IMG/VR virus record: IMGVR_UViG_3300031552_000004
Coordinates: 1-64,000 of that record
Strand: one strand, 5' to 3'
From: a virus
Length of the DNA stretch: 64,000 nucleotides
Shown here: positions 58,089 through 64,000 of the stretch, in pieces
How positions within the stretch are numbered: position 1 is the stretch's first letter
How the letters are laid out: every line of letters starts with the position of its first letter
Translations under genes and position numbers: made by a program
The notes under the pieces: generated by a model
Told to the model about the DNA's origin: nothing
Seen by the model: the letters and a program-made list of their open reading frames with translations, nothing else
Databases searched by the model: none

Positions 58089-60374
58089 ATGGACGACTAT
58101 CAGGAATTTCTCAAGAGCAAGTTGCCAGAAAGCGTGGCATACGGCATAGAGGTGGATGACGAGGATGTCCACCCGATGCTGTTCCCGTTCCAACGCGACA
58201 TCACCAAGTGGGCCGTTCACAAGGGACGTGCCGCCGTGTTCCTCGATACCGGGCTAGGCAAAACCTTCATCCAGCTCGAGTGGGCACGATTGCTCGGAGC
58301 GAACACGCTGATCATCGCTCCGCTGTCCGTGGCGAGACAGACGGTGAGGGAAGCACAGAAGATCGATCTTGATGTGCGCTATGTTCGCGATCAGTCGGAA
58401 ACGGAATCGGGGCACAAGCTATGGATCACGAACTATGAGATGATCGAGCACTTCGACTTTGCCTCGTTCGGGGCGGTGGTTCTGGACGAAAGCTCGATCC
58501 TGAAAGCCATTTCCGGCAAGACGCGTAGGAGACTCACCAGGCTGTGCAAGGTCATTCCCTATCGCCTGTGCTGCACGGCAACGCCGGCACCGAACGACCA
58601 TACCGAGATCGGCAATCACGCTCAGTTCCTTGGTGTTTGCACGATGGCGGAAATGCTCGCGATGTTTTTCATCAACGCCAACAAGGAGCACACGTTCGTC
58701 TATGGCGACAGGGTGTATCACAAGAAGGGTTCCAACAAGGGCGGGCAGGAATGGCGGCTCAAGCATCACGCTGAAGGCGCGTTCTTTCGCTGGCTATCGT
58801 CCTGGGCCGTGGCGCTGATCAAGCCGTCGGATCTCGGTTATGATGACGACGGATTCGTGCTGCCCAAGCTGCGGCTTCACACCGAGTTCGTCCAGGCAGA
58901 ATACCAGCCGGAGGATCAGCTTTTCTTTACTCACATCAAGGGTATCCGCCACGCCGCCGCTATCCGTCGTCAAACCGCACCGGCCAGACTGGATGTGCTT
59001 AAGGCATTGGTCAACGCGACAGATGAACAGTGGATCGTGTGGGTCGGGCTAAATGAGGAAAGCGAGATGGTTGCCAATGCATTCACTGACGTGGTAGAAG
59101 TGCGCGGCGATCAAGATCCCGAGTATAAAGCAAAGGCGTTTGAGGATTTCCAAGATGGCAAGCATAAGATACTGGTCACAAAGTGTAGCGTTGGCGGATT
59201 CGGGCTCAACCTGCAGAACGCGCACAAGATGGCATTCTTTGGGTTGTCCTACTCCTGGGAACAATTCTACCAGGCGATCCGCCGCGAATGGCGCTACATG
59301 CAGGAGTGCCCGGTGGACGTGCATATCGTCATGTCGGACGTGGAAGCCAGCATCTACCGGGACATCGTGCGCAAGGATGCGATGGCGGCCCGATTGCGCG
59401 AGAGACTGATCGAGCAGATACGAACCTACGAAGAAGGAGAGCTACAGATGATCGAGCCAGAACGGACACCATACGAAACCAAGACGGTCGTCGGCGAGGG
59501 CTGGACGGCAATGCTTGGCGACTCGAACGAACGGCTTGCAGAGATAGAAGATGACAGTGTGGACTTGTCGGTGTACTCTCCACCCTTCGCCGATCTGTAC
59601 ACCTATACCGACAGCGAGCGCGACCTGGGCAACAGCAAGGACTGGGACGAGTTTTTCTCCCATTATGCCTTCATCATCCGCGAGGTGCTGCGCGTCACTA
59701 AGCCAGGGCGCCTGACGTGCGTCCACACATCGGATATCCCGGCAATGGCGCAGAAAGACGGCTACATCGGAGTCAAGGATTTTCCCGGTGAAGTCATCCG
59801 GGCTTACGAGCGCGAGGGCTGGGTGTTTCATGGTCGGGCGTTTATAGACAAAAACCCTCAAGCCCAGGCGATCCGCACGCATTCCCAGGCGCTGCTGTTC
59901 GTGCAGCTTCGCAAGGATTCAAGCGCCAGCCGACCCGCGTTGATCGATCAGATTCTCATCTTCCGCAAGCCGGGCGACAATGCCGTGCCGATCAACCCCG
60001 TCAAGAATGGTGAGCTCGACAATGAGGTATGGATCAACTGGGCACACGGGATCTGGACCGGCATCAACGAGACAGACACCCTCCAGTTCTACGATGCCCG
60101 TGCCTCCGGGGATGAAAAGCACATCTGTCCGCTGCAGCTAGGGACCATTGAACGGTGCATCAAGCTGTACTCCAACCCCGGCGAGACGGTCCTGAGTCCC
60201 TTCGGCGGCATCGGCAGCGAGGCGTACATGGCGCTGAAACTGAAGCGCAAGGCGATCACCATCGAGCTCAAGCCGTCTTACTTTGACGTGTTGGTGAGTA
60301 ACCTGAAAGAGGCCGCGATGAAGGCACACACACCCGACTTGTTCGAGGTGATGGGCGTGGAGATGCCTACATGA
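58089..60374 (+). CDS. SNF2 helicase fused to DNA N4/N6 methyltransferase
   Basis: 761 residues from the ATG after AGGAGACAGG; an earlier ATG at 58074 overlaps the upstream stop. N-terminal SNF2/DEAD-like helicase: VFLDTGLGKTFIQLEW (motif I), VVLDESSILK (II), CTATPAPNDH (III), then KCSVGGFGLNLQNAH and FYQAIRREWRY (V-VI). C-terminal methylase from about 455: DLSVYSPPFADLYTYTDS (motif IV, SPPF form) then LSPFGGIGSEAYMALK (motif I), the beta-class order. Probably a phage-encoded DNA modification enzyme with translocase. Confidence 0.88.
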   Translation: MDDYQEFLKSKLPESVAYGIEVDDEDVHPMLFPFQRDITKWAVHKGRAAVFLDTGLGKTFIQLEWARLLGANTLIIAPLSVARQTVREAQKIDLDVRYVRDQSETESGHKLWITNYEMIEHFDFASFGAVVLDESSILKAISGKTRRRLTRLCKVIPYRLCCTATPAPNDHTEIGNHAQFLGVCTMAEMLAMFFINANKEHTFVYGDRVYHKKGSNKGGQEWRLKHHAEGAFFRWLSSWAVALIKPSDLGYDDDGFVLPKLRLHTEFVQAEYQPEDQLFFTHIKGIRHAAAIRRQTAPARLDVLKALVNATDEQWIVWVGLNEESEMVANAFTDVVEVRGDQDPEYKAKAFEDFQDGKHKILVTKCSVGGFGLNLQNAHKMAFFGLSYSWEQFYQAIRREWRYMQECPVDVHIVMSDVEASIYRDIVRKDAMAARLRERLIEQIRTYEEGELQMIEPERTPYETKTVVGEGWTAMLGDSNERLAEIEDDSVDLSVYSPPFADLYTYTDSERDLGNSKDWDEFFSHYAFIIREVLRVTKPGRLTCVHTSDIPAMAQKDGYIGVKDFPGEVIRAYEREGWVFHGRAFIDKNPQAQAIRTHSQALLFVQLRKDSSASRPALIDQILIFRKPGDNAVPINPVKNGELDNEVWINWAHGIWTGINETDTLQFYDARASGDEKHICPLQLGTIERCIKLYSNPGETVLSPFGGIGSEAYMALKLKRKAITIELKPSYFDVLVSNLKEAAMKAHTPDLFEVMGVEMPT

Positions 60375-60383
60375 TACAGTATA

Positions 60384-60412
60384 TTGACAATCCCCCTGTT
60401 TCGTGATACAAT
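60384..60412 (+). promoter_or_regulatory. Rightward promoter P6
   Basis: TTGACA, 17 bases, TACAAT, within TATTGACAA and TCGTGATACAAT. It starts within 15 bases of the SNF2 gene stop. Drives the gene at 60431. Confidence 0.8.
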
Positions 60413-60430
60413 AGAAACAAGGAGGTGGAC

Positions 60431-60697
60431 ATGATCAACGACATCGACAAGTTTTTGCCATCGTGGCGAAGGGGGTCCTACGATCTCCCCGCGATGGAGC
60501 GCACATCGGTGATCTACCGGGGCGCATGGCGGATCCCCGCCATGGTAAAGCACATCGTTCGCTACGCCGCGCCGAAGCACTCGCAGAGCCGGGTGTGGGT
60601 GTGGGCCATTCGGTTCTTGTATGCGACGCTGCTGGAACAGGGGCGCATCCCGCCGATGGAAGGCGTCACCGAGGAAACGCTCACCGAACCGTTCTAG
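60431..60697 (+). CDS. Hypothetical early protein
   Basis: 88 residues, MINDIDKFLPSWRRGSYDLP with AMVKHIVRYAAPKHSQ. AAGGAGGTGGAC site. Basic, helical; precedes the Rad52-like gene. Unknown. Confidence 0.56.
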   Translation: MINDIDKFLPSWRRGSYDLPAMERTSVIYRGAWRIPAMVKHIVRYAAPKHSQSRVWVWAIRFLYATLLEQGRIPPMEGVTEETLTEPF

Positions 60698-60719
60698 TCT
60701 CAAGACAGGAGGCACAGAC

Positions 60720-61721
60720 ATGGAATGGAACGACGATTTCAGAAAGGCACTCAAGAGGCCGTTTCAAGCAAGAGCGGTCAAGTGGAAGGCACAGGCCACA
60801 TCCAAAGACAAGACGCAGGCTCTGGCCGTGGCATTCATTGACGCCCGCAATGTGATGGAGCGCCTGGACAGGACCGTAGGGCCGGGCGAGTGGAGCGATG
60901 CGTATGAAATCATCGCCGCGTCGCCGGACGAGTTCGTGGTCGAATGCCGGCTGACGGTGCTTGGCGTGACCAAGGCGGACGTAGGCGACAGTTCAGCATC
61001 CGGCGGGGGAAGCAATCTCGCCAAGTCCGCGTACAGCGATGCACTCAAGCGGGCGGCGGTCAAGTTCGGCATCGGGCGATACCTATATGCTCTGCCGCGC
61101 CGGTGGGTGGCATACGACGCACAACGCAAGCGGTTGGTGGAAGATCCCCAACTGCCAACCTGGGCCATCCCCGGCGGTGACGATCTGGGCGAAGATGCGC
61201 CGTTTGAGGAAGGGACGGAAGAAGGCAAGGTGGAGATCCCGCTCAAGCCGCGCGAGGAATCCAAACCGCGCGAGGAACCAAAGCCCGTACCGAACGCCAC
61301 GGCGAACCCCGGCGAGTACGTGTTGGACTTCGGCAAGAAATACCGAGGCAAGACGCTGGCGGCGATCCATGCGAAGGACCCGTCCTATCTGACGTGGATT
61401 GCGGACACGAGCAACGCCAAGGCAGCAGTGAAGATGGCAGTAGGGACGTTCCTGGGCTGGATCGCGGCAAAAGACAAAGCTGAGCCGCCGCCGGGTTTCA
61501 CCGAGGAACCGGACGACGACGGGCAGCACTGGTCGGAGGATGAGGCGGCACGAAAACGGTTCTACGCCAACCTTCGCGGGTTCAAGATGTCGAGCGAGGA
61601 GGCGCACGCGATCCTCGTCGGCAGCGCAGACGGGCACCTGGCCGACTACGCGGGCTCGATCGGCGATGCGCTGATGCTCTGCAGGGGATGGGCTGTAGAG
61701 GAAGGCCGCATTCCGAGATAG
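60720..61721 (+). CDS. Rad52/Rad22-like single-strand annealing protein
   Basis: 333 residues. Residues 1-140: ALAVAFIDARNVMERLDRTV, WSDAYEIIAASPDEFVVECR, SNLAKSAYSDALKRAAVKFG then IGRYLYAL, the Rad52 N-terminal fold. A Pro/Glu linker (KPREESKPREEPKP) follows, then a module with FGKKYRGKTLAAIHAKDPSY and LTWI (DUF3820/exonuclease X C-terminal-like), then a helical end. Anneals ssDNA in phage recombination. ACAGGAGGCACAGAC site. Confidence 0.85.
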   Translation: MEWNDDFRKALKRPFQARAVKWKAQATSKDKTQALAVAFIDARNVMERLDRTVGPGEWSDAYEIIAASPDEFVVECRLTVLGVTKADVGDSSASGGGSNLAKSAYSDALKRAAVKFGIGRYLYALPRRWVAYDAQRKRLVEDPQLPTWAIPGGDDLGEDAPFEEGTEEGKVEIPLKPREESKPREEPKPVPNATANPGEYVLDFGKKYRGKTLAAIHAKDPSYLTWIADTSNAKAAVKMAVGTFLGWIAAKDKAEPPPGFTEEPDDDGQHWSEDEAARKRFYANLRGFKMSSEEAHAILVGSADGHLADYAGSIGDALMLCRGWAVEEGRIPR

Positions 61722-61728
61722 GACACGA

Positions 61729-61828
61729 CGCTGCTGCATCTGTTATCAGCGACGGGTGGAGCTAGAGGGCGGGTGTGCTGGCCCGCTGCTTCGGCGGACG
61801 GTCAGCACTTGGCGGCAGAGCAGCAGCG
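61729..61828 (+). ncRNA. Structured intergenic RNA 3
   Basis: CGCTGCTGC (61729-61737) pairs with GCAGCAGCG (61820-61828). Inside, GTGCTG (61775-61780) pairs with CAGCAC (61803-61808), closing a CCGC/GCGG hairpin. No promoter or U tract is visible, and a ribosome site (AAAAGGAG) and GTG follow. Likely a cis element for the next gene or a processed RNA. Confidence 0.5.
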
Positions 61829-61846
61829 ACCTAAAAGGAGACAACG

Positions 61847-62101
61847 GTGAAGGCAGAGCAATTGGCACTGCTCAAGGAACTTGCAGAGATTGAACATGGT
61901 GAGTTCGTACCCAATGCAGATCTCTCGCTGGTACAGCGCATAGCAGCAGAGTGTACCCCCCTGCTGATCTGGCGCTCGCTTGACATCGCGTACAGCCTGG
62001 GCCACCGGGATGCCAACCACGCCGTATCTGAACGGGCTACGACTATGGCAGATTCGTCATCCCTGCGCGTCAAGTTCATTCTGAAGATGATGGAGGACTG
62101 A
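61847..62101 (+). CDS. Hypothetical protein
   Basis: 84 residues (GTG start), KAEQLALLKELAEIEHGEFV then IWRSLDIAYSLGHRDANHAV. Helical. AAAAGGAGACAAC site next to RNA 3. Unknown. Confidence 0.56.
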   Translation: MKAEQLALLKELAEIEHGEFVPNADLSLVQRIAAECTPLLIWRSLDIAYSLGHRDANHAVSERATTMADSSSLRVKFILKMMED

Positions 62102-62102
62102 G

Positions 62103-62498
62103 ATGACAGGAGAACCATCTTACATCGCGAAACCGATTGTTCAGTACATCACACCACAAGACCTGGATCGTTCCACGGTGGATCGGTATGGTCGGCTACT
62201 GAAAGAGGAAGCGATCCTGAACCGGACAGTTGCGCAGGCCACCGCCAAGGTGGAGCGACTGCGTTACCACATCATTCAGGCAGGATACGACAACAACGCG
62301 ATCGCGGGCAAGAACCAGGCCGAACGCGACAGGCAGGAAGCCTTGTATCTGGAAGGTGATGAGGCGCTGGCACGAGCACTGGATTCGCTCAAGATTATGG
62401 AAGATCACCTGAGCTTCACCGTGGCGGAACGCAAGGCGGAGGAAACGTATCTCAGCCTGCAGCGGGCATACTGGTACGCACAAGGGGGGAGGCTATAA
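62103..62498 (+). CDS. Hypothetical coiled-coil protein
   Basis: 131 residues. LDRSTVDRYGRLLKEEAILN and RTVAQATAKVERLRYHIIQA form long helices; C-terminal SLQRAYWYAQGGRL. TGATGACAGGAG context. Unknown. Confidence 0.56.
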   Translation: MTGEPSYIAKPIVQYITPQDLDRSTVDRYGRLLKEEAILNRTVAQATAKVERLRYHIIQAGYDNNAIAGKNQAERDRQEALYLEGDEALARALDSLKIMEDHLSFTVAERKAEETYLSLQRAYWYAQGGRL

Positions 62499-62764
62499 TG
62501 GGTTCCAGGCCATTGACAGATGACAAGAAGGATGGTGCTGGATGGGGTGCGTTTGTAGTTCTCTTGTTTGTGGTGATCTTCGTGCTGATATTCTGGGCTG
62601 CGAATCAGGGAGAAGCAAACCACTGTCGGCACTACGCCACAGCACATCCAGAATACGAGTTCAAATCTGTGTTCATGGGATGCCAAGTATACGTATACGG
62701 TGAATGGCATAGCGTGGATGCGTTTGACATTGCCTTGCCACAATTGCCGAAGGGAGATGAGTGA
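62498..62764 (+). CDS. Single-pass membrane protein
   Basis: 88 residues. Membrane helix at 15-36 (WGAFVVLLFVVIFVLIFWAA), then a Cys/His-containing periplasmic-like part (NHCRHYATAHPEYE, MGCQVYVYG). TAATG overlap with upstream gene. Could be a lysis or exclusion protein. Confidence 0.56.
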   Translation: MGSRPLTDDKKDGAGWGAFVVLLFVVIFVLIFWAANQGEANHCRHYATAHPEYEFKSVFMGCQVYVYGEWHSVDAFDIALPQLPKGDE

Positions 62765-62991
62765 TGGGCATCTTTGGAAAGATAGGCAAGCTGTTCCAGC
62801 CGAATACGTGCAACGCGGAGTACAATCCCGGGCAGGGCAGCGACCACGAACACTCCTGGGGGAACCGCCGCTACACCGTGGACGCCGCGCGCGGGATGGT
62901 GCGAGGAAGCGACGAATGCGTTTACGGGTGCGGCGCCAAGCGTGAGGCGGACATCGCAGACATCCACCACAAGGGACGGAGGTGTAGCTAA
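62764..62991 (+). CDS. Small Cys/His protein
   Basis: 75 residues, MGIFGKIGKLFQPNTCNAEY, CVYGCGAKREADIADIHHKG. One CxxxC with His-rich end. TGATG overlap. Unknown. Confidence 0.52.
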   Translation: MGIFGKIGKLFQPNTCNAEYNPGQGSDHEHSWGNRRYTVDAARGMVRGSDECVYGCGAKREADIADIHHKGRRCS

Positions 62992-63129
62992 ATGGACAAG
63001 AAAACACTCGCCGACTTGATCCGCTGGCTGCTCGCCATTCAGCGTAGGCGGTATCGCCGCTGTGATGGGTACGTGCCGGTGCGGGTGAAGGATGCACCGC
63101 CGGAACTGAGGAAGCTGGTAGGAGGATAG
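62992..63129 (+). CDS. Small basic protein
   Basis: 45 residues, MDKKTLADLIRWLLAIQRRR then YRRCDGYVPVRV. ACGGAGGTGTAGCTAA site, start one base after upstream stop, stop abuts next ATG. Unknown. Confidence 0.5.
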   Translation: MDKKTLADLIRWLLAIQRRRYRRCDGYVPVRVKDAPPELRKLVGG

Positions 63130-63849
63130 ATGTACGGCAGCAGGGGCGAGATCGAGATCACACGCCACGAGGGCAGCGAACTCGGCAACGCGCTGCGCAC
63201 GGCGCTGACCGTCGGACGTGCGCTGGATCTGCTCGTCCTGATCTCGTTCCTGCTGACGTTTTTCGTGTGGTGGCGAGCCGCCGGGTTGAGGTCGTGGTGG
63301 AACGTCCACGCAGATTGGTTGTTCATCGGCTGGGCATTCCTGCTGGCCGCGCCGTGGTTCCTAGGAATGGTCGGCCTGGTGGTGTGGTATCTGCTACCCC
63401 ATCTCCGCAATGTCAACTGGCCTCCACCCTTCGCGCAGCTCGACGCCGCCAACCCGAACGCACCGCTCACCTGGGCTGACAGCCGCGACATGATGCCGAT
63501 GGACGATGAAGGCCCGGTTGCAGAGCCGCAGGTTATCCGAGAGGTGGTGTGGCGGGTGGAAGGAACGCTTGACGCTGGGGATGGCAAGACGCTGCACGAC
63601 CATCCGGTGCTGGTGGATGCTCCGGCGTGGCACCGGTTCTGCAAGGTTGTTGTAGACGGGCGGAACTTCAGCTACAATGAGGCAGTGCGGCGGAATGGCG
63701 TGGACGAAGACGACTGGAAGGCGATGTGGACCCGGTTCGTCCGCAACGGCTGGGTAAAGCCGGCTGCAGAACGCGGGACGCCGGACCTGTCGCCTACCGG
63801 CGAGGCATGGGTCCGGCATTATGCCAGGACCCCTCCCCCACCCTACTAG
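63130..63849 (+). CDS. Membrane protein with C-terminal winged-helix-like part
   Basis: 239 residues. Two membrane helices at about 30-50 (LDLLVLISFLLTFFVWW) and 63-88 (WLFIGWAFLLAAPWFLGMVG). The cytosolic part ends FSYNEAVRRNGVDEDDWKAM and WTRFVRNGWVKPA, winged-helix-like. Might link membrane to DNA. Family unknown. Confidence 0.56.
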   Translation: MYGSRGEIEITRHEGSELGNALRTALTVGRALDLLVLISFLLTFFVWWRAAGLRSWWNVHADWLFIGWAFLLAAPWFLGMVGLVVWYLLPHLRNVNWPPPFAQLDAANPNAPLTWADSRDMMPMDDEGPVAEPQVIREVVWRVEGTLDAGDGKTLHDHPVLVDAPAWHRFCKVVVDGRNFSYNEAVRRNGVDEDDWKAMWTRFVRNGWVKPAAERGTPDLSPTGEAWVRHYARTPPPPY

Positions 63850-63850
63850 G

Positions 63851-63935
63851 CGGCTGTTCGCGTCTGTCGGGATAGTCCTGGGACAGACAGACAGCCGACA
63901 GATAGATTTCGAGAGAAGGGCGGAGCTAGTCTGCC
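63851..63935 (+). ncRNA. Structured intergenic region 4
   Basis: CGGCTGT/ACAGCCG (63851-63857/63891-63897) encloses GTCTGTC/GACAGAC (63862-63868/63882-63888), then a GGCGGA/TCTGCC hairpin (63919-63935). The loop GCTAG and flank GGAGCTAG recur in leader 1 and RNA 3. Followed by AGAGGAGGAG and an ATG. Likely a 5' regulatory element of the next gene. Confidence 0.45.
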
Positions 63936-63952
63936 GCACGAGAGGAGGAGTG

Positions 63953-64000
63953 ATGGGCAATGTAACGAGTGTCATCGAGGGACTGCAGATTTTTCAGCGT
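63953..64000 (+). CDS. Partial gene at right edge
   Basis: ATG after AGAGGAGGAGTG; 16 codons (MGNVTSVIEGLQIFQR) before the window ends. Strong ribosome site. No function can be given. Confidence 0.5.
   Translation, partial: MGNVTSVIEGLQIFQR

Noticed and set aside
1-64000. tRNA or rRNA genes
   Set aside because: No convincing T-arm plus acceptor pairing or rRNA-like conserved stretch was noticed on either strand; a covariance search would be decisive.

Overview
The window looks like an internal 64 kb segment of a tailed double-stranded DNA phage (siphovirus architecture) or a prophage of the same type. It carries large and small terminase, portal, protease-scaffold, HK97-type capsid protein, head-tail connectors, tail tube, frameshifted tail chaperones, a tape measure of about 1015 residues and a tail hub. 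I see no rRNA, tRNA, integrase, DNA polymerase or recognisable complete phage repressor. The DNA is GC-rich by eye. Several proteins have long Pro/Thr-rich tails and one has a Tat-like signal. These recall Chloroflexota proteins, but host assignment is only a guess.

Layout: everything from 1 to about 37.74 kb is read leftwards (minus strand). From right to left this is: ParB-like protein, cytosine methyltransferase, terminases, portal and head morphogenesis (32.5-37.7 kb); an adhesin/fibre block with LamG-like, arabinofuranosidase-like and CBM5/12-like domains (26.3-32.5 kb); a sugar-modification cassette with glycosyltransferases, a UDP-arabinopyranose-mutase-like protein, a nucleotide-sugar dehydrogenase, a B12/radical-SAM enzyme, an FkbM methyltransferase and a sulfotransferase-like protein (18.7-26.3 kb); protease-scaffold, decoration, capsid and connectors (13.0-18.6 kb); a second glycosyltransferase cassette (10.4-13.0 kb); then tail tube, chaperones, tape measure, tail hub and a glycoside hydrolase that runs off the left edge.

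From about 38.1 kb to the right edge everything is read rightwards (plus strand) as closely packed small genes. Recognisable ones are a RuvC-like resolvase, LexA-type and excisionase-type DNA-binding proteins, an M23 peptidase, a secreted subtilase, a GIY-YIG protein, a replication initiator with candidate iterons inside its gene, a DnaB-like helicase, a second cytosine methyltransferase, a primase, an SNF2-methyltransferase fusion and a Rad52-like annealing protein. The two halves meet at back-to-back promoters at 37.99-38.06 kb. Six rightward promoters share the form TTGACA-N17-TACAAT.

The most striking element is at 49.38-50.64 kb. Two arrays with an exact 36-nt period (two alternating 10-nt repeats separated by variable 8-nt spacers) flank a 266-residue protein with an IS110/Nop-like C-terminal domain and no nuclease domain. 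This matches the layout of TIGR-Tas RNA-guided systems. The cassette is bracketed by two promoter-leader-terminator RNAs with the same long-range pairing design. Other genome-scale signals are eight copies of the palindrome TTGTATG-N-CATACAA spread over both halves, and an apparent dual-coding stretch in the second methyltransferase gene.
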